A program made the translations under genes and the position numbers. Under the pieces are notes generated by a model. It was not told where the DNA came from and ran no database searches. It saw only the letters and a list, made by a program, of their open reading frames with translations. Of a stretch of 64,000 bases of DNA, positions 22,338-34,512 are shown piece by piece. Positions within the stretch are counted from its first letter, which is position 1. Each line of letters opens with the position of its first letter. Source of the DNA: Erinaceus europaeus (taxonomy: Eukaryota > Chordata > Mammalia > Eulipotyphla > Erinaceidae); the NCBI RefSeq assembly GCF_950295315.1, contig NC_080170.1:96686477-96750476 (forward strand). Reading direction: 5' to 3'.

Positions 22338-23384
22338 CTTTTTTTAAAAAATTTTTTATTTAAGAAAGGATTAATGAACAAAAACATAAGGTAGGAGGGG
22401 TACAACTCCACACAATTCCCACCACCCAATCTCCATAACCCACCCCCTCCCATGGTAGCTTTCCCATTCTCTATCCCTCTGGGAGCATGGACCCAGGGTT
22501 GTTGAGGGTTGCAGAAGGTAGAAGGTCTGGCTTCTGTAATTGCTTCCCCGCTGAACATGGGCTTTGACTGGTCGGTCCATACTCCCAGTCTGCCTCTCTC
22601 TTTCCCTAGTAAGGTGTGTCTCCGGGGAAGCTGAGCTCCAGGACACATTGGTGGGGTCTTCAATCCAGGGAAGCCTAGCCAGCATCCTGGTGGCATCTGG
22701 AACCTGGTGATTGAAAAGAGAGTTAACATACGAAGCCAAACAATTTGTTGAGCAATCATGGAACCCAAGCTTGGAATAGTGGAGAGGAAGTGTTAGGGAG
22801 GTACTCACTGCAAACTCTAGTGTACTTCTGCTTTCAGGTATATATTTTGCAGTAGTTTATGGGTACGTGTGAACATAAGCTCTCTCTCACAGAAACTGGT
22901 GTATATCTAGGTTATGGGACTAAGAAGATCTGAAAGGGAAACTAAAAGCAGGACCTGATCAAATTGTAAGTAGGGCACCAAAGTAAAAACCCAGTGGTGA
23001 GGGGTAGACATGCAGCTTCCTGGGCCAGTGGGGGGTGGGAGTGGGCGGGAGGGATGGGTCACAGTCCTTTGGTGGTGGGAATGGTGTTTTTGTACACTCC
23101 TAGAACAATGTAGACATATAAATCAGTAGTTAATTAATATGAGAGGGGGAAAATCAGTAGTATGACTCAAAGTTTCTCAAAACACAAACTGAATCTTTTT
23201 AATATATAGGCTGTGTATTTGATATGCGGACTCTCTCAAAAGCCTAGACCAAGTAGATTAGAAGCATCCAATAGCACAGCTATATACAAGATACTGGATA
23301 CTGTACAGCAAACCATAACAAAGGGACTTTTCAAAGTTAACCCAATTAACAAATAATGTGATGATAACATTAACTATCAATTGT

Positions 23385-23644
23385 CTTTTTGAACCCTAAG
23401 ACAGCAGGAACCTCACATCTCCACTATAGAGCCCTTACTTCCCCCAGTTTTGGAACCCTTGGATAGGGCCCACTTTCCCATATGCATCTCCCAATCCAAA
23501 CCAAATAATATTGCCTTTTTGAACCCTAAGACAGCAGGAACCTCACATCTCCACTATAGAGCCCCTACTTCCCCCAGTCCTGGAACCCTTGGATAGGGCC
23601 CACTTTCCCATATGCATCTCCCAATCCAAACCAAATAATATTGC
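23385..23644. repeat. 130-bp tandem duplication inside the L1 3' UTR
   Basis: Copies 23385-23514 and 23515-23644 both begin CTTTTTGAACCCTAAGACAG and differ at only a few positions. The L1 copies at 18.5 and 53.9 kb carry one unit. Confidence 0.88.
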
Positions 23645-23873
23645 ATCCGCCGATCACAACCTAACCAACGCAACGATTGCCACCTCAGCATGCTTCACCT
23701 CAGACTGTGTCCAGAGACTTCACGTGTGGAATGACAACCCTTCAGCTTCATTACTCGGGTGAGACCTTTCCTTTTATAGTACACTCTAATTTCATCTCAG
23801 TTAGTTCACTTTCTAACAAAGTCCCATAACCTAGATATACACCAGTTTCTTTGAGAGGGGCCTTTATTCTTTT

Positions 23874-25939
23874 GATGGATGGCACAACAAAAAAGAAATG
23901 AAAAGTAAGTGAGTGGGAGGTGGGCTTGTCAGGAAGGATCCAGGATGGAGACAGTGGTGTAGTAGTGAATACAACAGATAGTAGTAACAACTTTAAACAA
24001 TTAAAATCTTCCTGAAAACTTTTTGGACATTTTACCTTTTAAAACAATAAAAGCAAGCAAACAAACAAACAAAGCTGAAAAAAATAATTAATTGATGACT
24101 TGGGATCCTGGGGATCTCAGATCATTTTCATGGAAAGCATAACCTTAATATTAATTAGATGCATATTCCTATCATGATTGACATGTTGTAGCTAATGGCT
24201 CCAGTGTTCTTTTATGATTGTCCCTAAGATTTATTTGCCTTTAGTCTGCTGGAAATCAGATACACTCTATGTGACTAAAATAAAGGTAAATTTCTTAGTC
24301 ATTACATTTTGTTTAATTCTACTTAAAGGAAAAACAAAGTAAGTTTATGGGGAAGTACTGAACTTTTAAAGGTGAATTTAATATATGGAAATGTAATCTA
24401 AATTTTCAATAATGGACACCTAAAACATATATATTTATAATATAGTGTTACTTTAAAAAAAGGTTTTGAGTATATGCATTTTCATTGGGGGGGTTCATTT
24501 GCTTTTTTTTTTTCCCTTTTGGTGATATCTAAGATATCAATCACTGCCCTATCAAAAAATTTCCAGAATTCTTAAGTCAAAGTTAATTTCTGGGGCTTAT
24601 TCACTCTATTTATGATTGACGTTGTAGGGTGTCTATGTGGTTCTGATAGATCGTTGATAAATTACCCACTCTTTTTTACATAAGTCACCTCCCTGAATCT
24701 CAAATCATTATAGCATTTGTAGGATGTAACTGCACCCTTACCTTGGCATTTAGCACCATAGCCTCCCCCCGCCCCCTTTAGAACCCCAAGCTTCTGAGTT
24801 TTCCACTCTAGGAAATGAATGTATCTATAATATCTTGTAACACAAATTAGACCAGTGAGTCCATGACTACTGCAAATTAAATAATCCATTACTTACAGTC
24901 ACAAGCAATAGCTAGCTCCAAAACAATGCTTTGTATTCATGCAATTAAATTGCTCCCTGTTCCAGTGGGATAAGTAAAATAAAACATAATTTCTTTTCCT
25001 GTTTTCTTTCTGGTAAATTTCCACCTTTCGTGTTACTATAGTTGGGGTATAAGTGCCCTTAATAAAATGTGCTTAAGTGTGGTAAGTCATCAGAAGCATG
25101 CACATTAGTCATTGGAGTTGACTTTTAGTAGTGCCCATTTTTCCTCATGAAAAAGAACAGAATAAAATTATGATAACAGAAAGTAAGTCATACCACAATT
25201 ATTTTGCTAAGCTCAGCCTCTGAAGTGCACCAAAAAAAAAAAAAAAAAGCATCCACGGAATTTTTTAAATCATGCTTATGCAATTTTGTACCTATTTTTA
25301 GGCTGCTCTCATCCATAGGTTCTTTTTTAAAGCACCTTGTTGGTTATGAATCTTCTTTCCTTTCAAACTCCTCAGTCTGCAAGTGTTGTGTTGTTAAAGT
25401 GCTGCTACTTCTACTATAGTCTAGATAGCACAAGATCAAAACAGTATTCAATGAAATTTTCTCAATAATGATAGAATGACTTTACTATTTATTAATATGA
25501 TATTTTGAATTCCTCACAGCATTGTTTTTAATCAACATTTCCAATTTATAGAATTTCGGTTTTTTTTATACCATGTTCTTGATATCATTATTTACTTTTT
25601 GTTCTCCATAAGGTAGGTATTCTGTCAGTAGCAACTCCGATATCTCAAGGGAAGTAAATCCTATCTCTATGGAAATATACTTAATGAGAGTTTTAGGCAG
25701 AGGAAAAATGAAATTGGAAATAGATGGCCTAAGTGAAACTGAGTGCTTCAGATTGATATAGATTAATAAGTAGTAATATCTGCATCATTCAATCAATCTC
25801 CTTAGTGTGGTGATGGATCAAAGGCTATTGTTGAAACAGTTGTATGGCTCACAAAGTTTTACACAGTGACTAAAATATCATTCACACATATTTCTCAACT
25901 TCAACAAATTATCATGTGTAAGCATAAAGTAGCAGGGAA
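23874..25939. other. Unique DNA
   Basis: No gene. Small items: (CAAA)n near 24055, an 8+1+8 palindrome TGATATCTAAGATATCA (24533-24549), and an A16 run near 25231. Confidence 0.5.
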
Positions 25940-26057
25940 TCAAGTTTTTTATTTTTATTAGTGATTTTTATTGATTTATAAAATTGTAAGATAATAGGGA
26001 GATGATTCCATATAGTTCCCACCACTAGAAGTCTGTGTTCCCATTCCCTCCATTTTT
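25940..26057 (-). mobile_element. Short L1 3' UTR fragment
   Basis: 'TATTGATTTATAAAATTGTAAG', 'AGTTCCCACCACTAGAAGTC' and 'GTTCCCATTCCCTCC' are an older version of the L1 terminus. Confidence 0.6.
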
Positions 26058-26263
26058 TTTTCCTTTCTATTTCTATTCGACAGGACAGAGGAAATTGAGA
26101 CAGAGAGGGAAATAGAAAAGAAGAGAGAAAAGCATACATCTGCAGACCTACATCACCACTTCTGAAGCATTCTCCCTGCCAATGGGAAGTAGGGGTTCAA
26201 ACACAGGTCCTTGAGCATGGTGATATATGAGCTTAACCAGGCAAGGTACCGCCCAGCCCCCTC
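26058..26263 (-). repeat. SINE, antisense, old
   Basis: 'GACAGGACAGAGGAAATTGAG' body and 'TACCGCCCAGCCCC' head. Inserted next to the L1 terminus. Confidence 0.65.
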
Positions 26264-26464
26264 TTTTTTTAAAGATTTATAAGAACTTGTTTAAAAAAAT
26301 ACTTACCTGGATGAAATCAAGGATTTAAAAAATATGAGTAACTAATTGATACTAAACTTTAATACTACCTAAAAGAAATAGAACTTTGGTGAGTTTTTTC
26401 TTAAAAAAAAAAAAAGGCAAAGAAACAAGACAAAAAGAAGTGCTAAATACCTTGAAAGGAGCTT

Positions 26465-29400
26465 TATTTATTTATGTAATTATTTTTATATTACAGAATT
26501 ACATGTCGACAGAGGTTTGAATCTACACCATTCTCATCACCAGAGTTCTGAATCTTCAGTCTCTCCACTGCAATCCTCCACCGTTCCTCTAAAGTTGACA
26601 TGGGCCAACTATCTTCTCTACAGCTATCTGTCCACATTTATACATAATTGACCCTTTATTTCCTGATTTAATCCTCTCTTCCCCTCCAAGCCACTCATGA
26701 CAACGTAACTACTTTCATAGGTCCCTCTTCTTTTCCTTCTCTCTCTCCGGGTGCTGATGGAGCTGGAGTTCAGTGCCCTCTTATCTTCATCCTATTACCT
26801 CTCACCTGCTGGGAGTATGGATCAAGGATGTTTTGGGGCAGCAGAAGGTAGGAGTTCTGGCTACTGTAATAATTGCTTCTCTGCTGAGCATAGGTACTGA
26901 CAGATCAATCCATACCCCTAGCCTGTTTCTTTTTTTATTTTTTATTTTATTTTTCAATTTGTAATTACCCCTAGTCTCTTTCTCTCTCTCTCCCTAGTGG
27001 ACCAGACCTCTGGAGATGTGAGGGTCCAGGACACATTGGTGAGATCATCTGCCCAGAGAAGTTGAGATGGAGTCATGGCAGAATCTGTAGCTTGATGTTT
27101 GGAAGGTGACATGACTTAAGTTGAGGCAAAACAGTTAGTGAACAGGAACCAAAAAAGTAGGATTAGAGCAGATGAGATTAGAGATTTTAGGGTAGAAGAA
27201 AGTCAGAAAATCTATTTTAGGCATGTTCCTAGGGGCACACAACTATGGTAGTTTTGCTTGATTTTGGTAGCTAGCTTGAAAATGCATGAGAATATTGTCT
27301 AAGAAAATGGTGACAGAGTAAACAAAAAGAAATAAAGTTGGATCAGGGCAGAGAGTAGCAACCATTCTTGAAAAAAAAAAAATCGTGACTAAAATTAACT
27401 ATTTACCTCCGTCCATCTGCACCAAGGCCCAGATATATATTTATATTTAGCACCAGAGCCTGTATAACCTCTAAGTCCCTGTTGGTCTGATCTTACAGCT
27501 CATGATCACAACTGGGAACATTGCAGGCTGCACTTATTTCAGGACTGGTCTTTTTCTAGTGGCAGGGCAGGATACCCCCAGACTCCCTTCAGAAACTGGG
27601 GCTATCCCTACAGTCATTGTTTTATGGTGAGGACAAGGTCCTGGGAGAGCCCATAAGCTGCCTTTCCTTATGGAAGAAACCAGTGGTAGTGGAGAGAGGG
27701 ACACTTTAGAGGTCTAGGCCCATCATATGTGTATGGGAATCCAGGGATTCCCTAACTAGGGCCCCAGATGATGATGTGGTGTGATATTGACCATAAGAGC
27801 CATTATTAAGTGGGCCAGTCTCTTGCCCTTAACCAACTTTTGTAGTCCTCTCTTTATCTGATAATCTTAGATTTTCTCTCAGTTGTTTAGGCATTGAGAA
27901 TCATTTGTTGAGCCCAGTCAGAGTTAGGTTTTTGGGCTCTGTTTTCTTTGGGCCTTTCTGCTAGACTGCCCAGCTAATTTGGTCTAAGTCCAATCAATCA
28001 GAGAATTTATTATGCCTTCTTTGGACACTTCAGCCATCATTGAGCACATAGAATTTGAGTTATAAAGTTACCCCCTTGCTTATGGATATTACACCTGTAC
28101 CCAGTACCCTAAACCCTACCCTAATCTGGTATCTGTTACTTAGTTAAATGACATGTCATCTAACATGGATGTAGATAGTCCCATGTGTTAGGAAAGTTCT
28201 CACCAGATTTGAAAAGTTGTGAGGTTGGCTTCTCAGGCTGGTATCTCTGGTTACAGTCCACAGTAGGAATTCAGTAGCAGCATGATGTGGGATGGCAGCA
28301 CTAATACTGATTTAGTTGAAGGCTACAGAGGTGGTATGGTGGTGAATCAAAGAGAAGAAAAATCAAGAAATATGGGCATATCCTGTGGGCACCAGGACTA
28401 GGAGAAATGAGGATCTTAAAGAGAATGCAAGGGGTTTCTTATAGTTTTAGAAAACATTTAGAATATCAATAATTATTATTATAACCAGGTTATTCGGCGG
28501 GTTGTTTTCTATGATAATCCGATGGCTAGTATCTTTATTAATATATTTGACTTCACTATGCTCTGAACCCTTTTAGTGATATCTGAACCTCTTTGTATTT
28601 TACATACTCACTAGGCCAAAAGGTCTTAATCTGTCTGGCCTAAAGTTGTAGTTGATTTAGATGTTCACAGAGCTATATTTTCAGATACATTTTTAGAGTT
28701 CCATGAACAATTTAATCCCATTATCAGAGTTTAATCATCTTCCAAATCTAAGATATTAAATGTTTAGGCAAATGCTAATATTTATTTCTGCTTAGGGCTA
28801 TGGTCTAGGCAGTTAGGGAACTTGAAGTATTAAATACCCCCCCCCACCCCATCCCAACATGTCATATTACTAGTGATAGGACTAAATAGTGTAGGACTAA
28901 AATTTCACATATTTCCTGCCACTAAATGTCTGTGCCTTCACCCCTCGCCCCTAGGTACCTCAGTAGTCTTCCTATTTAAATATGGTTGTATTGTGTCTGG
29001 TTGTTTAAGTATGTTTGTTCGGTTCTCTAAATTTCACATATGAGTGAAACCATCCTGTAGCTTTTCTTTACCTCTTTGCTTATTGCCCTAAGCAAAATGT
29101 TCTCAAGTTTCATCCATTTTATCCCAAAGGATATAAAATCATCTTTTCTTATTGCTGAGTAGTATACCCCACTTAGTATATGTCCCATAAGTTTTTTATC
29201 CAGTCATCCGTTGAGGGACATTTTGGTTGCTTCCAAATTTTTGCTATTGTGGATAATGTGATTATGAACATGAGGGTACATATATCCCTTTGAATTAATG
29301 ATATTATCTCTTTTGGATAAATGCCCAGGGATGGAACTGCTGGGTCATAAGTTATTTCCATCTGTATTTGCTTAAGGATTCTTCATACTGTTCACCGTAA

Positions 29401-30078
29401 TGATTGTACTATTTTGCATTCCCACCAGCAGTGTAATAGAATTCCTTTCTCTCCACACCCTTTCCAACATTTATTCTCTCCTGTTTTGTTGATAAAGGCC
29501 ATTCTTACAAGTTTGATGTGGTATCTCAATGTGGTTTTAATTTGCATTCCTCTGGTAATGAGTGAACTAGAGCATTTCTGCATATGTCTGTGGGCTGTGT
29601 GTATCTCTTCTTTGGAGAACTGTCTATGCATGTCCTTTGCCCACTTTTTTAATTGGGTTGTTCCTTTTCTTTTTTGTTGAGCTGTATGAGTTCTTTATAG
29701 ATGTTTGATAGCAGTCACTTGCCTGAAGTATGATGTGCAAATATGTTCTCCCATTTGCTGGGTTTCCTGTTAATTTTTATAGGGTTTTCTTTTCATGTAT
29801 GGAAGCTTTTTAATTTGATATAGTCCCATTTGTTCAATCTTGTTTTCGTTTCCCTTGCCCATGGATGAGATCTCCAAATATGTCTTTAGTATTAATGTTG
29901 TGAAATGTTTCACCAATATGTCCTTCTATGTATTTTATACTTTCAGGTCTGATATCCAGATCTTTGATCCATTTTGAGTTAATTTTTGGCATATGGTATT
30001 AATTAATGGTCTAGTTTCATTTTTTTGTATGTGACTGTCCAATTCTGCCAATACCATTTGTGAAAGAGACTTTCTTGA
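26465..30078 (-). mobile_element. 5'-truncated L1 with ORF2 end and long 3' UTR, antisense
   Basis: The longest L1 in the window, about 3.6 kb. The 3' UTR occupies about 26465-29035 and the ORF2 C-terminal region about 29036-30078. The UTR contains the same ordered blocks as the young copies (GGGAGTATGG, TCTGGCTACTGTAAT, GGTCCAGGACACATTGGTGA), which ties them all to L1. Divergence and stops show it is old. Confidence 0.88.
29036..30078 (-). pseudogene. L1 ORF2 C-terminal remnant
   Basis: Minus-strand translation gives recognisable ORF2p C-terminal blocks in two open stretches. 29631-29392 has the RHMQKCSSSL and QIKTTLRYH segments, then NKCWKGCGEKG..LLHCWWECK, the Cys-rich domain. 29361-29173 has EITYDPAVPSLGIYPKE, TIAKIWKQPKCPSTDDWI. 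In life this is the C-terminal RNA-binding region of the L1 polymerase. Frameshifts and stops separate the pieces. Confidence 0.88.
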
Positions 30079-30689
30079 TAGTATGAAGTTGCTCCTTGGA
30101 AGAAATGAGAAAGGAAATTCCTACCTTTTATAATGTTGATTATTACAATTTTAGTAATAATCTTTTATCTCACCGCCATTTTTCTAGCCATGTTCTATCT
30201 TCAATAAATGTTGCAAAAACACTACAGTCATATGCAAAATATAAGTGGTCTTCTTATGGACAGCAATAAGTGAATAATGATATCAAGTACATGGTCTAAA
30301 AAAATTGAAATTCTACAAACTGAAAGCATTGATTAAAGGCAATGCCTTGGGGAATTTTCCTAGGCCATCAACCTGTTATAGATGTTAGGCACTACTCAAT
30401 GTTATTTTCAATTTAATACATTACCATTTATTGGAGCAAATACAAGCTGTCATATGTAATAGTATGATGTAAATGGAAACAAGGATTATATGTACATATT
30501 TATGATAAATTTTCTTATATTTATTTTTTCAGAAACCTCCTCCCCTTTTAAGCCAGGACAGACACTATATATATATATTATGTGCTTTACCAAGAAAAAT
30601 ACTAAATTCTTGGTCATTACAACACATTTTTTGTAATTTAACAAAACACTTAATACAGGAAATATTGACATACAGGACTCTTGTCACAT
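30079..30689. other. Unique DNA
   Basis: Starts at the 5' truncation of the L1 and contains a (TA)n run near 30566-30580. No coding signal. Confidence 0.4.
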
Positions 30690-31035
30690 TGTGTGATTTC
30701 ACATTTATTCTTGGTAGGTATCAGCACTGCACACCATCCACCAACTTGTCCTTACCATAGGACACTGAGTCCCTACCCTCTTTTCAGCCTCTTCAGGAAG
30801 TCTCCCTCCTTTAGAGTTCCTGGATCTGCTGATATCTAATTGAATTTTATCTAATTGAATTTTACCCTGTATTTTCATTTGCTTTGCTTTTTAATTCCTA
30901 ACTATGAGTGAGATGATCCTATTCCCTGTGTTCTCTCTTGATTATTTCATTTAAGAGAATATTGTTGTTGTTTTCCCCTGAAGTCACTGCTACCAGATGA
31001 TAATTGACATACCATTTTAATGTCTGAAGTCTATT
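30690..31035 (-). mobile_element. Old L1 3' UTR fragment
   Basis: Same block order as 17.64 kb (CACCAACTTGTCC, GGATCTGCT, TTTTACCCTGTATTTT). It continues with ATGAGTGAGATGATCC, resembling the region next to ORF2. Confidence 0.6.
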
Positions 31036-31171
31036 GAGTGTGCCACCACCTGGCCCCTAATGCATTGTTTTAAGAAAGAACAAGTAATTATAGAGCAGTG
31101 GGCAAAGAAAATTTTTTGAGGGTGCCTTGTGACATTAAGTTAAAGGAAGGTAAATATTGGAATAAACTGTT

Positions 31172-31290
31172 AAGGCCGCAGCCCAGGAAGTGGTGCATTG
31201 GATAAGGCAATAGACTTCCAACCATGAGGTCCTAAATTTGATCACCAACAGCACATGTACCAGAGTTAATGTTCTGGTTATCTTCCTCCT
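31172..31290 (+). repeat. SINE, type C
   Basis: 'AAGTGGTGCATTGGATAAGGCA' head, 'ACCATGAGGTCC' and 'ACCAGAGTTAATGTTCTGGTT'. Sense counterpart of the copy at 4.5 kb. Confidence 0.6.
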
Positions 31291-31987
31291 CCTCTTCTTA
31301 ATTCTTGAAATTCTTACATGAAATATTTATTGTATCTATCTATCTCACTATATACTTTTTCTGGGACTTCTTTGCTGTCTCTCTCTCTCTTTCTTTTTCT
31401 CTTTCTTTCTTTCTCTTTCTTCCTTTTCCTTTTGCTATTCCCCTCAGCCTAGGATTAATCATTGACCTGCTATGTCACATTAATTTCCCTTATTAGACTA
31501 ATTTTGGTTCATTATTTATTACTTTGCCTTAGGTTGTTTTGTAAGGCCTGTGTGATGAGCATGATTGACAAAGATGAATATTTACAATTAGCTTGGTGAT
31601 CAGCAATTCTAACACTAATTAAAATGCCAATTACAAAAAAAAAGTCAATCCTTCTAAAAGAAATCAATTTTCTCAGTAATGAACCTGTTTTATAGAAATA
31701 TTTTAGTACTATTATATGAATTTAGTCAATAAAAATGAAATTGGTTTTCTTATAAACTACTTATATAGTACTTTCCACTTAGTCTCTTAGTGCACAGTGA
31801 CTACAATTTCTACATTTATCTTTGTATAGGAAACATTTCCTAACACATTAATAGTTGCATTCATTTAACAGATGCCTTCAATTTGTACTTCAAAATTTGC
31901 ATAAAATAAGTGTACATTTAAAAGCAACAATAGCCACAAAGAATCAACAGTCATTCTCTTTCCTGAACTCAAGGAAAAACAAATCTT
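31291..31987. other. Pyrimidine-rich patch and unique DNA
   Basis: TCTCTCTTTCTTTTTC array at 31377-31432, perhaps the expanded tail of the preceding SINE; the remainder is unassigned. Confidence 0.4.
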
Positions 31988-32309
31988 TTTTACTTTTTTT
32001 GTCTCCAGGGTTATTGCTGGGGCTCCATTCCTGTGCCAGGAATCCACAGCTCCTGGAGGCTATTTTTTTCCTCTTTGTTGCCCTTGTTGTGGTTATTTTT
32101 GTTGTTGTTGGCTAGGACAGAGAGAAATGGAGAGAGGAGGGGAAGACAAAGAGGGAGAGAGAAAGATAGACACCTTCAGACTTGCTTCACTGCTTGTGAA
32201 GCGATGCCCCTGCAGGTGGGGAGCAAGGGGCTTGAACCGGGATCCTTAGGCCGGTCCTTGCTCTTTGTGCCATGTGCGCTGAACCCACTGTGGTACTGCC
32301 CAACCCCCA
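31988..32309 (-). repeat. SINE, type A long form, 14-bp TSD
   Basis: Long tail with TCTCCAGGGTTATTGCTGGG at the left, full body, head GGGGGTTGGGCAGTACCACA on the minus strand. GAAAAACAAATCTT flanks it perfectly (31974-31987, 32310-32323). Confidence 0.9.
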
Positions 32310-32323
32310 GAAAAACAAATCTT

Positions 32324-32859
32324 ATCATGCTTTTTGGCGCTGAGATATTTGTATGTTGCATTGAGTGTGTGTACATGCATTTCTACAAAATTGGTCCTTA
32401 TCTGAGATCTTTAGCAGATTTCAGGCTAAGAAAATGTAGGAAATAATAAACTTTTTGTTGGTCCTTAGTGATAACATTTTGATGTTACCCATGGTATTGC
32501 TCAGTGAATACTGTTAATAATTAAGTGGAATAATTTGATTGTCAACATTAAATTGTATGTAAAATACACATTTAATAATTATTAATAATCATATACATAT
32601 TCAGCTTCAATATAAATGTCTTATCTTTAACTCCCTGGAAATTCAGGCTTTAGCAAAATAAAATTAACTAGAATTAAAAGTTATCAGAAGTAGAATTGAA
32701 TTAAGAAGTTAAGCATTTGGCAAGAATTAGGGGTAGTAGGAAAGCAAGGTAAGTGTCAGGAGGAAAAAAATCTATAAAGAGAGTAATAGATGGGAACACA
32801 ACAAAAATAAATATGATTTTGACTTTATAGTGGCTAGAGAGACCAAAGTCCCCATTTTA
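32324..32859. other. Unique AT-rich DNA
   Basis: Repeated ATTAATAATTATTAATAATC near 32570 is the only structure. Confidence 0.4.
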
Positions 32860-32989
32860 TCTCTAGTTACTATATCAAGACACTATAATAGATTGCATGG
32901 CTTAAGCAAAAACTCTTTATTTCTCACAGTTCTGAAGTCTGGGAATTTCAAGACTAAGAAACTGGTGTTTAGATCAGTCTTCACATGAT

Positions 32990-33335
32990 CATCTCATTAA
33001 ATCTTTGAAAAGATAAAATCGATGTTAGTGTTTCTGTCCTTTATCATTCTCACAGATGTTATCTCATTGTTGTTTTTATTTGCATTTCCCTGAACATCAG
33101 TGACTCTGAGAATTTTTTCATGCCTATTGGCCTTTTGGATCTCTTCTTTGGAGATGATCTGCCCATGTCTCCCCCCACTTCGTTTCCCCCATTTTTTCAG
33201 TGGTGTTGTTTGCCTTTGTAATGGTGTTTGTTTGCTTTTGTTGAGTTCAGTGAGTTCTTTGTGTATTTTGGTTATTAGCACTTTGTGTGATGTATGCCAC
33301 ATAAATATTTTCTCCCCTTCCATGAGTGAGTCTTT
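32990..33335 (-). mobile_element. L1 ORF2 fragment, antisense
   Basis: The 108-codon minus frame (33323-32997) carries ORF2-like text around HGQIISKEEIQKANRHEKILRV. The flanks are the two halves of the ancient repeat. Confidence 0.75.
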
Positions 33336-33348
33336 CTCTTACTTTTTT

Positions 33349-33633
33349 TTAATATTTTATTTTATTTATTTATTCCCTTTTGTTGCCCTTGTTGTTTTAT
33401 TGTTGTAGTTATTATTGTTGTTGTCGTCGTTGTTGGATAGGACAGAGAGAAATGGAGAGAGGAGGGGAAGACAGAGAGGGGGAGAGAAAGATAGACACCT
33501 GCAGACCTGCTTCACTGCCTGTGAAGCGACTCCCCTGCAGGTGGGGAGGCGGGGTTCGAACCGGGATCCTTATGCTGATCCTTGTGCTTTGTGCCACCTG
33601 CGCTTAACTCGCTGCGCTACAGCCCGACTCCCC
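33349..33633 (-). repeat. SINE, type A, TSD
   Basis: Complete short-tail copy with head GGGGAGTCGGGCTGTAGCGC on the minus strand. CTCTTACTTTTTT duplicates at 33336-33348 and 33637-33649. Confidence 0.9.
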
Positions 33634-33983
33634 TAACTCTTACTTTTTTATAAAAACCTTAATCTTATAGTGAGAGATCCAACCACATGACTTAATTTAA
33701 TCCCATTATTTAATCTCTAGTCCTTCTAATACTGTCTCCTTTGGAATTAAAGTTGAAACTTGAATTTTTGAAAGACATAATCATTCAGTCCAAAGCATTT
33801 CCACTAATAATTTTAAGGGGCATTTACTGAAAGATCACATACTCCAGTGCTTTGTGAAAAATTTTTCTATGTTGGAGATCAAAAAACATTTAGAGTTGAA
33901 CTACAATATGTAGCATTCAGGCTATTTCCAGACTCTATTCTCTTATTAATGAATTGCCTTCATGATTGTAAATAACTTAGTTT

Positions 33984-34198
33984 GGGGGTTGATTGTTGGC
34001 ATGCGTGGTTGAGCACACATGTTACAATGCACAAGGACCCTGGTTCAAGCCCTCAGTCCCCTCTTGCAGGTAGAAAGCTTCACAGTGGTGAAGCAGTGCT
34101 GTAGATGGCTTTTTTTAATCTCCTCTATCCCCCCCTTTCCTCTCAATTCCTCTCTATATGGATCCAATAAATTAATGATAATAAATTTAAAAAGAAAT
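33984..34198 (+). repeat. SINE, type B
   Basis: 'GTGGTTGAGCACACATGTTA', GGTTCAAGCCC, and the terminal 'GGATCCAATAAATTAATG'. Confidence 0.75.
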
Positions 34199-34221
34199 AG
34201 ATAAAATGACTTAGTTTTCTT

Positions 34222-34512
34222 AAATCTTTTATTTTATTGTATTTTATTTTTTTATTGATTTAATAATGCTCAACAAGACCATAGGATAAGAGGGATACAA
34301 TTTCACACAATTCCCACTACCAGAGTTCTGTATCCCAACCCCTCCATTGGAAGCTTTCATATTCTTTATCCCTCTGGGAGCATGGATCCAGGATCATTAT
34401 GGGGTGCAGAAGGTGAAAGGTCATGCATCTGTAATTGCTTCTTTGCTGGACATGGTTGTTGGCAGGTCAGTCCATACTCCCAACCTGTTTCTATCTTTCT
34501 CTAGTGGGGCAG
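34222..34512 (-). mobile_element. L1 3' UTR, distal part, antisense (split by ERV)
   Basis: 'TTTATTGATTTAATAATGCTCA' is the L1 terminus; UTR blocks run up to TCTCTAGTGGGGCAG, where the retroviral LTR begins. The missing continuation lies at 35555-35830. Confidence 0.8.

Larger units (their letters stand above)
22200..23855 (-). mobile_element. Twin-primed, internally inverted L1 insertion with 3' transduction
   Basis: A single retrotransposition event. From left to right: poly(T) 22196-22204; non-L1 DNA 22205-22337; an antisense L1 3' UTR end 22338-22920; then the upstream UTR part in the opposite orientation 22921-23855. A perfect 18-bp target duplication AGGGGCCTTTATTCTTTT flanks the whole (22182-22199, 23856-23873). 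Thirty bases are duplicated as a perfect inverted repeat at the switch point (22891-22920 and 23821-23850), as known for twin priming by L1 reverse transcriptase. The 145-159-codon minus frames here are not genes. Confidence 0.9.
32860..33805 (+). repeat. Ancient mammalian repeat, split by L1 and SINE
   Basis: Halves 32860-32990 (TTTATTTCTCACAGTTCTGA) and about 33640-33805 (CTTACTTTTTTATAAAAACC ... ATGACTTAATTTAATCCCA ... CATTCAGTCCAAAGCA) match in order a dispersed repeat common across placental mammals. I do not trust my memory of its name. Confidence 0.5.

Noticed and set aside
24533..24549. TGATATCTAAGATATCA palindrome as an operator-like site
   Set aside because: 8-bp arms in AT-rich DNA are expected by chance and no neighbouring site supports it.
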